Assembly (NCBI RefSeq): GCF_014193255.1
Contig: NZ_JACHZB010000010.1
Span: forward strand, 124,001 to 188,000
Direction of reading: 5' to 3'
Length of the DNA stretch: 64,000 nt
Source of the DNA: Rhizobium sp. BK196
GTDB taxonomy: Bacteria; Pseudomonadota; Alphaproteobacteria; Rhizobiales; Rhizobiaceae
A program made the translations under genes and the position numbers. Below are positions 1-8,588 of this stretch, one piece after another. How positions within the stretch are numbered: the stretch's first letter is position 1; every line of letters begins with the position of its first letter. The notes beneath the pieces are model-generated. The model ran no database searches, was not told where the DNA came from, and was given only the letters and a program-made list of their open reading frames with translations.

Positions 1-3000
1 ACCCAGGTTCGGAACAAAGCCATTGGCGACGGCCGCCGGCAGATTAGTGACATCGGCCTTGGCATTGACGCCCTTTATGGTCGTTCCGGCTATATCGAGA
101 TTGCCCGATGCCTTCAGCGACACACTGCCATTGCCGTTGAGATTGGCATCGAAATCCAGCCGGTCCTTACTGAGTTTGCCCGAAGCGGCGAGCGTCAGAC
201 CGGAGAGGCCGGCGGTTCTCGTCTGTTTCGTCTCCGCGTTTTTCCAGTCGATGCTGAAATCGGCGGAGGGAGCGGTCAGCGATCCTGAGGCCGTGGCCGT
301 TGCCGTGATGGTGCCTTCTGCTCCAAGATCCTGAACGAAGCCATTGGCGATGGCAGCCGGCAGATTGGCAATATCGGCCTTTGCATCGATGCCCTGGATC
401 GTGGTGCCAGCCAGCGCAAGATTACCAGAGGCCTTCAGCGAGACGCCGCCCTTGCCATTGAGATTGGCATCGAAATCCAGTCGGTCGCTGACGTATTTGC
501 CCGAGGCGGCAAGCGCCAGGCCAGAGAGACCGGCGGTCTTCGTCTGGTTTGTTGCTGCGTTTGCCCAGTCGAGCTTGAAATCGACCACCGGTTCTGTCGG
601 CGTGCCCGAGGTGATGGCAGTGCCGGAGATTATGCCCTCGGCGCCAAGACCAGGCATGAAGCCATTGGCGAGGTTTGCGGGCAGGCCGGCAATGTCGGCG
701 TTGACGGCGAGGTCGCGAATGGCGGCGCCATCGATCGTCACGCCGCCGTTCGCCTTCAACAGCGCGCCATTGCCGCTGCCGAGATTGGCATTGAAATCGA
801 CCCTGTTATTTTCATATTTGCCGGTGGCCTTGGCGGAGAGATCGGTAAGGCCGTTGCTCCTTGTCTGGCGGGTTGCCGCATTCGCCCAGGCCAGATCGAA
901 GGTGACTGCCGGTGTGGGCAGCGAGCCGGAGGCTGACGCCTTGCCGGAAATCGTGCCTTCAGCGCCCAGATCGGGAACGAAGCCGTTGGCAAGGCCGGCT
1001 GGAAGGTTTGCGAGATCGGCATCGACCTTCAGATTGCGCACTGCCGTCCCAGCAAGCTCGACATTGCCCGTCGCCTTCAGCGACAGGGCCTTCGGTCCGA
1101 TGAGGTTGGCATCGAAATCGAGTTTCTGGTCGGCAAAATGGCCGGTTGCCGCAAGGTCCAGTCCAGTCAGGCCGGCCGTCTTGGTGTGCCGCGTCGTGGC
1201 GTCCTGCCAGCTGAGCTTGAAATTCGCAGCCGGTGCGGCAGGCGTCCCTGATGCCGAGGCAGTGCCGGAAATCACACCGCCGGCATCGAGATCCTTCACG
1301 AAACCGTTGGCGATATTAGCCGGAACATTCGCAAGTTCGGCATCGACCTTGATGTTGCCGATCGTGGTTCCGGTAATAGCGACATTACCGAGCGCTTTCA
1401 GCGATAGCCCGCCCTTGCCGGTGAGCGCCGTATCGAAATCGAGCTTGTTATCCGCAAACCTGCCGGATGCATTGAGCGACAGACCAGCAAGCCTGGCTGC
1501 CTTTGTCTGGCTTGTCGCGGCGCCTTTCCAGTTCAGCCTGAAATCGGCCGCTGGTGCTGCGGGCGTGCCCGTTGCAGTGACCGCACCCGAAACCGTACCT
1601 TCGGCAGCAAGATCGGGAACAAAGCCATTGGCGACCTTCGCCGGCAGGCTGACGATGTCGGCGTTGATGTTGAGGGTCGGGCTGTTCGAATCCGCAAGAC
1701 CGACGTCGCCCGCCGCCTTCAGGGAAAGACCGTCAGGGCCGCTAATGTCGCCATCGAAGTTCAGCTGGTTGTCGGCGAACGTGCCAGATGTCGAGATGCC
1801 GAGAGGAGCGATGCCGGCCCCCCTTGTATGGCTGGTGGCCGCATCCTTCCAGTCGAGCTTGAAATTGACAACGGGGGTGGCCGGTGTCCCGGTTACGTTC
1901 ACCGTACCGGAAATCGTGCCGTCGGCGGCAAGATTAGGAACGAAGCTGTTGGCAAGGCTTGTCGGCAGGTCAGTGATGACGGCATCGAGCTTCAGGGTCT
2001 CACCAGCCGAACCGGTGACCGATACCGAGCCGCTGCCGGTCTTGACGGTCAGACCGTTCAAGCTGGCAACTCCCTTGGTGATGTTGACCTGTGCGGGTGA
2101 CGCCAGCTCGACCGGAATGTTGTGCGGCTTGGCGGCGAAACGGTCGAGACTGAGATCGATCATGCCGCCTGCCGACTGCACGTTGCCGGCGGCCTGCAGC
2201 GGATTGCCGTCATAGCCCGCATCCAGATTGAAGTCGGTGCGGGTCTGCTGCTGGACGAAATCGAGCGCAATGCCGGTGAGCTTATTGGTCCCGACGCCGA
2301 ACTCGTCGGCCCTTATTGTTCCGCTGGCTGCAAAAGCCTTGATATCGCTGACGGTCACGTCGATCGTCGGCCTGGCGATCGTCAGCGTGTCGCGGCGGAT
2401 GCCACTGCCGCTGGCGGCGACCTTGAGCGCAATCTTGCCTTCAGTGCCGGTAATGTCGACTGAACCCTTGAGGTCGCCTTCCGCCTTCTGGCCGCCGAGA
2501 GCGGCAAGCAGGCTGATATCGGGGAAGTCGAAGGTCAGTGCACCCGCCGGCGTCATGCCTGATGAAAGCGTGAGGTTGCCCGCCAGGCGATTGCCGCCGA
2601 CATCGGCTGTCAGCGCGGGGACGGAAATCGTTCCGTTCTCGGATTTGACGTCGCCATTGATGCCGATCGGCTGGCCGTCGATCGTGCCGGTCGCGGCAAT
2701 TTTCGCCTGCGGAGCGGCGGGATCGGCGAAGCCAGTCAGGTCGATGTTGAGATCGCCGACCTTGCGATCGGCCATCTGCAGGCTGGCGGCCTTCACATTG
2801 GCGGTAAGTGCAAGGGCTGGAAGCGTGCCGCTTGCCTTGACGCTGTAAGCCGCTTCCCCGCTCGTGCCTGACAACAGCTTGCCGATATCGGGAAGCTTGC
2901 CGGCGAGATCGGCCGTCAGCACGTCATCATCGAGCGCGACGTTGCCGCCTGCCTCGATGGTCGGGGATTTGATCGTGATGTTCGACAGCGTCACCTTGGA

Positions 3001-4575
3001 GGGGATCGTGCCGGCAACCTGGGTTTCGAGGTCGATCGGCGCGTCGAACTTTCCGGCGATAGCCATCGGCAGGGCGGCGGGCTGGACGGTCAATTTGGCA
3101 TTGCCGGTCAATGCGTTGTCAGCCAGGCGATAGGAGCCGTTGAGATCGGCGCCGATATTAGCGCTTTCGATCGTCGTACCGTTGAAGCCGATGCCGTTGC
3201 GTGAAATCTGAAGCGGAGCGACAAGCGTAATCGGTCCCTGAACCGCGCGGCTGAGGTTGGGCTCGGTGAATGTCGCGTCACCCGCGACGAGGCGCAACTG
3301 GATATCGCCGGCACTGTTGGCGAGATTGAAAGCATCGCTCTTGGCCGTGAGCTTGACGTTGCCGATATCGGCCTGCGGCATCGTGGCTGAATCCAGCGAT
3401 CCGCTGGCATTAATGCGTACAGCCTGCGCCTGTCCGGTCATCGCCAGATTGAGACCTGAAATCATGAAGCGCGCTTCGCCATCGGCAAGCGGCCAGCGGA
3501 AATCGACTGGACCCGAGGTGCCGAGCACATTGGCATTCAGGCTGTTATTGCCGGCAGGATCGAGCGTACCGGACGCGGCGATGACGACGCTGCCGGTCGC
3601 CAGATTGCCGGTCTGAATATCGATCTTGCCGTGATCGTTGAAGGTTGCGGATACATCGATATTCGTCTGGCCCGCAAAAAGCGGCCGGAATGCCATGGGA
3701 AGCAGGGAGCTCACATCGCCGCCGCCCTTGAGATCGAGATGATGCAGGCCGTCAGGCGTGATCGCGTGCTTGCCTTCCAGGGAGGCGCGTTGCTGGCCAT
3801 CGAGGGCAGCCTGCAGCTTGCCGTTCCAGTCTGAAATCGGACCTTCGCCGTCGAGCGCGATATTGACGGCCGGGCTACCGGGCAGGCCGAGAAAGCCAGC
3901 GAGGAGGCCGCCCTGCGGTTCGGCAAGCTGGGCGTTCAGCCGCAGGCGGCTGTTTGCCGGGGTAAAGGCGACATCGGCGGAGAGTTTTGCGTCCGGAACC
4001 TGGTGGCGGTTGACGTTAACAACCCCTTCACCGCCATCACCATCGGCTCTGAGGTTGCCGGTAGCGGCAAGCGAGAACGCGCGGCCGGTCAGAGGTGCTC
4101 CAAGCGCGATATCCGGCAGGGCAATATGCTCGATATCGATCTTCAGCGGCAGCCGGAAGCCCCCGCCGCTTTCTTCCTCCGGAGTAGTTGGCCTCGAAGG
4201 CAGAGTGCGGACCGGCCGGCGGCGCACGTCGATGGAGGCGATCGAGACCTGTCTGGCGTGGAAGGTGCCGGTCAACAGCGCCAAGGGATTCCAGTCGACG
4301 GAAATGCCGCGGATTTCTGCAAATGTGCCACGCGTGTCCGACAGGGTGATCTCGGCTGCGCGCAGCCCGCCGGTCAGCAGGCCCTCGGGTTCGCGCACCG
4401 ATATCGTCATATCGCGGTTGGAAAGCGCTGAAGCGACATTTTCAGTGATGATGCGGGCACCGAAGGAGGTGAAGCCGAAGATCGCCAAAGCAATGACGGC
4501 AAGGATGGTCGCCGCGCCGAGGCCGTAGCCGATGAGCCGCATCATCCAGTTCATGATTTTCGCCAACATTTGCAT
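1..4575 (-). CDS. tamB: TamB-like translocation and assembly module protein (partial, C-terminus beyond window)
   Basis: Inner-membrane-anchored, periplasm-spanning partner of TamA in outer-membrane biogenesis and lipid transport; this role is known for the family. The minus frame is open from 4575 to base 1 (1525 codons) with no stop, so the C-terminal DUF490/TamB domain lies outside the window. The N-terminus has one hydrophobic segment (about residues 10-32), followed by long repetitive beta-rich sequence of AsmA/TamB type. Much of the left half is built from 107-residue tandem repeats (see the repeat entry). Alternative ATG starts are at 4569 and 4554. It lies 78 bp downstream of tamA in the same direction, the usual tamA-tamB order, so the two are probably co-transcribed. 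Long open frames on the plus strand here are shadows. Confidence 0.9.
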   Translation of the reverse strand, partial: MQMLAKIMNWMMRLIGYGLGAATILAVIALAIFGFTSFGARIITENVASALSNRDMTISVREPEGLLTGGLRAAEITLSDTRGTFAEIRGISVDWNPLALLTGTFHARQVSIASIDVRRRPVRTLPSRPTTPEEESGGGFRLPLKIDIEHIALPDIALGAPLTGRAFSLAATGNLRADGDGGEGVVNVNRHQVPDAKLSADVAFTPANSRLRLNAQLAEPQGGLLAGFLGLPGSPAVNIALDGEGPISDWNGKLQAALDGQQRASLEGKHAITPDGLHHLDLKGGGDVSSLLPMAFRPLFAGQTNIDVSATFNDHGKIDIQTGNLATGSVVIAASGTLDPAGNNSLNANVLGTSGPVDFRWPLADGEARFMISGLNLAMTGQAQAVRINASGSLDSATMPQADIGNVKLTAKSDAFNLANSAGDIQLRLVAGDATFTEPNLSRAVQGPITLVAPLQISRNGIGFNGTTIESANIGADLNGSYRLADNALTGNAKLTVQPAALPMAIAGKFDAPIDLETQVAGTIPSKVTLSNITIKSPTIEAGGNVALDDDVLTADLAGKLPDIGKLLSGTSGEAAYSVKASGTLPALALTANVKAASLQMADRKVGDLNIDLTGFADPAAPQAKIAATGTIDGQPIGINGDVKSENGTISVPALTADVGGNRLAGNLTLSSGMTPAGALTFDFPDISLLAALGGQKAEGDLKGSVDITGTEGKIALKVAASGSGIRRDTLTIARPTIDVTVSDIKAFAASGTIRADEFGVGTNKLTGIALDFVQQQTRTDFNLDAGYDGNPLQAAGNVQSAGGMIDLSLDRFAAKPHNIPVELASPAQVNITKGVASLNGLTVKTGSGSVSVTGSAGETLKLDAVITDLPTSLANSFVPNLAADGTISGTVNVTGTPATPVVNFKLDWKDAATSHTRGAGIAPLGISTSGTFADNQLNFDGDISGPDGLSLKAAGDVGLADSNSPTLNINADIVSLPAKVANGFVPDLAAEGTVSGAVTATGTPAAPAADFRLNWKGAATSQTKAARLAGLSLNASGRFADNKLDFDTALTGKGGLSLKALGNVAITGTTIGNIKVDAELANVPANIANGFVKDLDAGGVISGTASASGTPAAPAANFKLSWQDATTRHTKTAGLTGLDLAATGHFADQKLDFDANLIGPKALSLKATGNVELAGTAVRNLKVDADLANLPAGLANGFVPDLGAEGTISGKASASGSLPTPAVTFDLAWANAATRQTRSNGLTDLSAKATGKYENNRVDFNANLGSGNGALLKANGGVTIDGAAIRDLAVNADIAGLPANLANGFMPGLGAEGIISGTAITSGTPTEPVVDFKLDWANAATNQTKTAGLSGLALAASGKYVSDRLDFDANLNGKGGVSLKASGNLALAGTTIQGIDAKADIANLPAAIANGFVQDLGAEGTITATATASGSLTAPSADFSIDWKNAETKQTRTAGLSGLTLAASGKLSKDRLDFDANLNGNGSVSLKASGNLDIAGTTIKGVNAKADVTNLPAAVANGFVPNLG
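13..1980 (-). repeat. 321-bp (107-residue) tandem repeat array inside tamB
   Basis: Short near-identical anchors (aacgaagcc and variants) recur at 13, 334, 655, 976, 1297, 1618 and 1939, exactly 321 bp apart each time. That gives six full units and the start of a seventh, with no indel. Each unit reads as a related 107-residue stretch containing an NGFVP-like motif and a Phe-x-LxW motif. Units are diverged in sequence but fixed in length. The array may continue left of the window. Confidence 0.9.
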
Positions 4576-4653
4576 AAGAGCGGACACTATCCCGTTTTCA
4601 TGACAGCTCACAGGTCGGAAAACACTGCGAAATCGGCATTGCTGATAACTGGC

Positions 4654-6579
4654 CTAGAACGACTGGCCTATGCCGGCATAAATTCCATAATCCGTCCCAC
4701 CATCGTACTTGTTCAGCGGTACGGCAAAATCAAGCCGGAGTGGGCCGAAAGGGGTTGCATAGCGGACACCAGCGCCCGCACCGGCTCTGATATCGGAAAA
4801 ATCAGGCGCGATGCCGTCCGAAACCGTGCCCACATCGATGAAAGGAACGATGCCGATCGTGTCGGTGATCTTGATGCGCGCCTCGAAGGAGCCGGTCACG
4901 TAGGAGCGGCCGCCGGTCGCGTCATTGTTTTCGTTATAGGGCGAAATCTCCTGATAACCGTAGCCGCGCACAGAGCCGCCGCCGCCGGCAAAGAAACGCT
5001 GGGTGGCGGGAATATTCTCGACACCGCCGCCGCCGATCAGCGTGCCGGCTGCGAGCTTGCCGGCCAGGACGACGCCGTCTTCGGCACCGAGACCGAGATA
5101 ACCTGATATCGAGCCCTCGAAAGCCGAATAGACCGTGCCGTTCATGAACTCATAGCCCGGTTTTGCGGACAGCGTGGCGTGGTAGCCCCCGGTCGGATTG
5201 TATTTGTCGTCGCGGGCGTCGCGATCGTAGGTGATCGGCAGCGTGAAGGTCAGATAATTGTTGTTGCCGAACGCATCGTCGTCGTTCTCGAAGCTCACCT
5301 CGCCGGCTGCGGAAATAGTGTCCTGATCCGTCAATTCGTAGGAGAGGCCGAGCGAGGCAGTGACAAGCTTTGCATTATAGGCGTCCGGATTTTCCGTCTT
5401 CGCGACGATGCCGGCCTTCAAGGTGGCGGACGGATGGATGAAAGCCGGTTTCGTGAAGAGGATTCCGGCGGAGTAATCGAGATCGCCGAGGTCGGACGCT
5501 TCGCCGAGCCGCGAAACGGCGCCTTCGATGCGCAGCGATTCTGCCCCCCCGAACAGGTTGCGATGGCCCCAGTAGCCGTTGACGCCGAAACCGTCGATCG
5601 TCGAATATTGTCCGCCGATGCCGAGGTAGCGCCGCTTACCTTCGGAAACTTCAATCGTCATGGGCAAGGTACCATCGGAGGCCAGTGCGTCACCCTCGTG
5701 GATCGTCACGCTGGAGAACACGCCAAGCGCCCGCAGGCGCTCGCCCGCCTTCCTCAGCGCTACGGGCGAATAGGCTTCGCCCTTCCGCAGGCGGGAGTAG
5801 CGCTGGATGAATTCCGGCTTGACCCTTTCCTCGCCAGTCACGCCGACGTCGCCGATCGGTGCAACCGGACCACCTTCGGCAGCGAGAACGATATCGACGG
5901 TATTCTTGCTATGGTCGGCGACCACGCGTCGTTCGGTCAGTTTGGCAAAGGGCCTTCCTTCGCTTTTCAACTGGTCGACGATCGTATCGCCGGCCTTGAT
6001 GATGGCCAGTGAACCAGCCTGCTCGCCGGGAGCCAGATCGTAATCGGCGGGATTGCGGTGCGCAGCATCGCCGCCGAATTGCACTTCATTCACGGTGAAG
6101 ATCGGGCCAGGGGCTACATCCACTTTCACTGGGACGGGCTTTGAGCGGTCAAAAGTCGGGTTCGGCGGCAGATCGTCTATGTTGCGGCCGTCGATGGTGA
6201 TCGTCACCACGCCGCCGTAGCGCGCCTTTTCGTAGAGTGTGGCGATCAGCCTGTCGCGGTCGTCGCGGGCTTTCACGACGACGCCTAGATCCCCCGAAAC
6301 CGGACGGTTCTTATCGCCGACAAGACGAGAGCTGTTCTCCAGCGCCTCTTTGAGGTCGCTATCTGCCGTTCCAGTTTCGAGGGCGACGTCATAGCGCACA
6401 GGATCGGGCACCTGCAGGTTCTCGTCCTCGTCCTTGCCGAATATGGTGATGCCAAAAAGCTTGAATGCGTAAGCGTTGCCCGCGAGGACGGGTGAAAACG
6501 CAGCCGCAGCTGCGACCACCATCACGGCGCCTGCTCGATACGCAATACCAGTTTTCAGGCCCGTCCCTCTAATCCGCAT
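4654..6579 (-). CDS. tamA: TamA-like Omp85/BamA-family outer membrane protein
   Basis: 641 residues. It has an N-terminal signal peptide (about residues 1-38), POTRA-like domains in roughly residues 45-300, and a C-terminal Omp85 16-stranded barrel domain. The barrel carries the typical FFAGGGGSVRGY motif (lid-loop/VRGF-type) and ends in Phe (GIGQSF), as outer membrane barrels do. TamA works with TamB in inserting or maturing outer membrane proteins and in envelope lipid traffic (family knowledge). tamB follows 78 bp downstream on the same strand. The ATG at 6579 is preceded by a GGCGG-type ribosome site and directly starts the signal peptide. Confidence 0.93.
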   Translation of the reverse strand: MRIRGTGLKTGIAYRAGAVMVVAAAAAFSPVLAGNAYAFKLFGITIFGKDEDENLQVPDPVRYDVALETGTADSDLKEALENSSRLVGDKNRPVSGDLGVVVKARDDRDRLIATLYEKARYGGVVTITIDGRNIDDLPPNPTFDRSKPVPVKVDVAPGPIFTVNEVQFGGDAAHRNPADYDLAPGEQAGSLAIIKAGDTIVDQLKSEGRPFAKLTERRVVADHSKNTVDIVLAAEGGPVAPIGDVGVTGEERVKPEFIQRYSRLRKGEAYSPVALRKAGERLRALGVFSSVTIHEGDALASDGTLPMTIEVSEGKRRYLGIGGQYSTIDGFGVNGYWGHRNLFGGAESLRIEGAVSRLGEASDLGDLDYSAGILFTKPAFIHPSATLKAGIVAKTENPDAYNAKLVTASLGLSYELTDQDTISAAGEVSFENDDDAFGNNNYLTFTLPITYDRDARDDKYNPTGGYHATLSAKPGYEFMNGTVYSAFEGSISGYLGLGAEDGVVLAGKLAAGTLIGGGGVENIPATQRFFAGGGGSVRGYGYQEISPYNENNDATGGRSYVTGSFEARIKITDTIGIVPFIDVGTVSDGIAPDFSDIRAGAGAGVRYATPFGPLRLDFAVPLNKYDGGTDYGIYAGIGQSF

Positions 6580-6699
6580 CCGCCGCTTTTGGGTTATATT
6601 AAAATCAAGCTCTGCGTTGCCCAGCCGATAGCAAGCTTAGCGACAAAATCGCGCCACGTGTACCAATTTAATCTGCTGGCGCACTAATTTAGTACAAAA

Positions 6700-6725
6700 A
6701 AATCCCGGACGTGGGTCCGGGATTT
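6700..6725 (-). terminator. Rho-independent terminator of the glycine-zipper lipoprotein gene
   Basis: Perfect 11-bp stem (AAATCCCGGAC / GTCCGGGATTT) with a 4-nt loop. On the minus strand it is followed by a run of T. It sits 27 bp after the stop codon of the gene at 6753-7007. Confidence 0.85.
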
Positions 6726-6752
6726 CCATCTTTTCCATTCTGATTGCAGATA

Positions 6753-7007
6753 TCAGCGGCAATCGTCGATGTAGCGGCGACCATACTGGTCTCGGTAATA
6801 GCATTGGCCGGGCTGCTCTGCGACCCTGCCTATCAACGCACCCGAAACGCCACCGATCGCCGCACCGACCGCCGCGCCGCGCACATTGCCGGTGACTGCG
6901 CCGCCGATGATGGCGCCCGACGCCGCGCCGATACCGGCACCTTGTTGTGTGGGCGTGCAGCTTGCGATCGAAAGGCCGACCAATGCGAGTACGAGGATTT
7001 TTTTCAT
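6753..7007 (-). CDS. Small glycine-zipper lipoprotein
   Basis: 84 residues. The lipoprotein signal sequence ends in a lipobox (GLSIASC, Cys about residue 18). It is followed by a Gly/Ala-rich glycine-zipper segment (GAGIGAASGAIIGGAV...), a short tail and a C-terminal CYYRDQYGRRY-like segment. Such proteins are membrane-associated; 17-kDa-antigen/OsmB-type relatives are common in Rhizobiales and their function is usually unknown. The start at 7007 is chosen because GGAGAG lies just upstream and the longer frame to 7193 has no signal peptide at its N-terminus. Monocistronic, with its own terminator. Confidence 0.85.
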   Translation of the reverse strand: MKKILVLALVGLSIASCTPTQQGAGIGAASGAIIGGAVTGNVRGAAVGAAIGGVSGALIGRVAEQPGQCYYRDQYGRRYIDDCR

Positions 7008-7340
7008 CTCTTCTCTCCGAGGTTTTTTGGCGCCCCAGTGGGCGGATGTCGTCCCTAACCTGTTTTTTGTCAGGCTAGCCCGGAAACTATGTCGCAAGAA
7101 AGGCTTGTCCACTACCGCGGAGCTTTTTTCGTAAGGCGCGGGTTTCTTTCCACGATTAAAAGCGGATTTTCCGCCGGAATTGACGTCGATCAATTTCCCC
7201 GATCACGGCTCGCATATTTTTTATCTGGAATCATTCAAAAGTCGGCGCCTTTTGCCGCAGTTGATGTTAAATCAGAGACGTAAGGGTTGACGTCCGGTTG
7301 TCGTCTCAGCAAGAAACAGCCGTACGAACTGGAGCATATG
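7008..7340. other. Divergent intergenic region, lipoprotein gene / hemA
   Basis: 333 bp without a gene. It holds the upstream region of hemA, including a FixK/FNR-like box (7180-7193) and an inverted repeat around GCGGA-TTT-TCCGC near 7161-7174. I see no convincing small gene. Confidence 0.6.
7180..7193. promoter_or_regulatory. FixK/FNR-type box upstream of hemA
   Basis: TTGACGTCGATCAA matches the anaerobox consensus TTGAT-N4-ATCAA at 9 of 10 fixed positions. It lies about 150 bp upstream of the hemA start. Oxygen-responsive FixK/FnrN control of hemA is known in several alphaproteobacteria; its activity here is inferred. Confidence 0.6.
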
Positions 7341-8555
7341 ATGGATTTCGAAGCGTTTTTCAAAAACGAGCTGGATGGGCTTCACACTGAAGGCCGTTAC
7401 CGCGTTTTTGCCGATCTGGAACGCCATCGCGGTAACTTTCCGCGTGCGACGCGCCACACGGCGAACGGCGAACAGGAAGTGACCGTCTGGTGCTCCAACG
7501 ATTATCTCGGGATGGGCCAGCACCCCAAGGTGATCGAGGCGATGAAGGAGGCCATCGATCACTGTGGCGCGGGTGCGGGAGGCACCCGGAATATCTCTGG
7601 CACCAACCACTACCATGTTCTGCTCGAGCAGGAGCTCGCCGATCTGCACGGCAAGGAAGCCGCGCTGACTTTCACGTCAGGCTATGTTTCCAACTGGGCA
7701 GCGCTTGGCACGCTCGGTGCCAGGATCCCTGGCCTCATCATTTTCTCCGATGCTTTCAACCATGCCTCGATGATTGAGGGTATTCGCTACGCCAAGTGCG
7801 AGAAGGTCATCTGGAAGCACAATGACGTGGCCGACCTCGAGGCCAAGCTGGCCGCTGCCGATCCTAAGGCGCCGAAGCTCATCGCCTTCGAATCCGTCTA
7901 TTCGATGGACGGGGATATCGCTCCAATCAAGGAAATCTGCGATCTTGCCGACAAGTATGGCGCCATGACTTATCTCGATGAAGTGCATGCCGTCGGCATG
8001 TACGGTCCGCGCGGTGGCGGCATTGCCGAGCGTGAAGGCCTGATGGACCGCGTCACCGTCATCGAAGGCACGCTTGCCAAGGGTTTTGGCGTCATGGGCG
8101 GTTACATCGCAGCTTCCGCGGCGCTCTGCGATTTCATCCGCTCTTTTGCATCGGGCTTCATCTTCACGACGTCGCTGCCGCCGGCCCTCGCTGCCGGCTC
8201 GGTCGCGTCGATCCGGCATCTCAAGGCGAGCCCCTTCGAGCGGGCTCGTCATCAAGACCGCGTGCGAAAGTTGCGCACGCTGCTTGACCAGCAGGGTATT
8301 CCGCATATGCCCAACCCGAGCCATATCGTACCGGTCATGGTCGGCGATGCCTCGAAATGCAAGTGGATCTCAGATCTGCTGCTCGACAATTGCGGCGTCT
8401 ATGTGCAGCCGATCAATTACCCGACGGTACCGAAGAAAACCGAGCGCCTGCGCATCACGCCGACGCCGCTGCATTCGGATGCCGATATCGAGCATCTCGT
8501 CGGCGCGCTGCATTCGCTCTGGTCGCGCTGCGCGCTTGCCCGTCACGTCGCCTGA
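7341..8555 (+). CDS. hemA: 5-aminolevulinate synthase
   Basis: 404 residues. PLP enzyme of the C4 (Shemin) pathway: glycine + succinyl-CoA gives 5-aminolevulinate, the first step of tetrapyrrole synthesis in alphaproteobacteria. Family hallmarks are the WCSNDYLGMG motif (about residues 50-59), the GAGAGGTRNISG loop (76-87), DEVHAVGMYG (213-222, PLP-binding Asp), and the Schiff-base Lys in GTLAKGFG (Lys247). The C-terminal LRITPTPLH motif is also present. ATGs at 7338 and 7341 are adjacent; 7341 gives the usual MDFEAFF N-terminus, and GGAG lies at 7331-7334. A FixK/FNR-like box upstream suggests oxygen regulation. The gene converges on dxr. Confidence 0.95.
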   Translation: MDFEAFFKNELDGLHTEGRYRVFADLERHRGNFPRATRHTANGEQEVTVWCSNDYLGMGQHPKVIEAMKEAIDHCGAGAGGTRNISGTNHYHVLLEQELADLHGKEAALTFTSGYVSNWAALGTLGARIPGLIIFSDAFNHASMIEGIRYAKCEKVIWKHNDVADLEAKLAAADPKAPKLIAFESVYSMDGDIAPIKEICDLADKYGAMTYLDEVHAVGMYGPRGGGIAEREGLMDRVTVIEGTLAKGFGVMGGYIAASAALCDFIRSFASGFIFTTSLPPALAAGSVASIRHLKASPFERARHQDRVRKLRTLLDQQGIPHMPNPSHIVPVMVGDASKCKWISDLLLDNCGVYVQPINYPTVPKKTERLRITPTPLHSDADIEHLVGALHSLWSRCALARHVA

Positions 8556-8588
8556 AGTCACGTCGCCTGATTTTTCAGGAAAATTTCT

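Noticed and set aside
344..2215. Long plus-strand open frame (623 codons)
   Set aside because: Opposite-strand shadow of tamB; its repetitive Ala/Ser/Pro sequence follows from the 321-bp repeats and it has no ribosome site.
8566..8579. CCTGA-TTTT-TCAGG as the hemA terminator
   Set aside because: Only 5-bp stem and no T run; the GC-rich hairpin at 8600-8621 is the better candidate.
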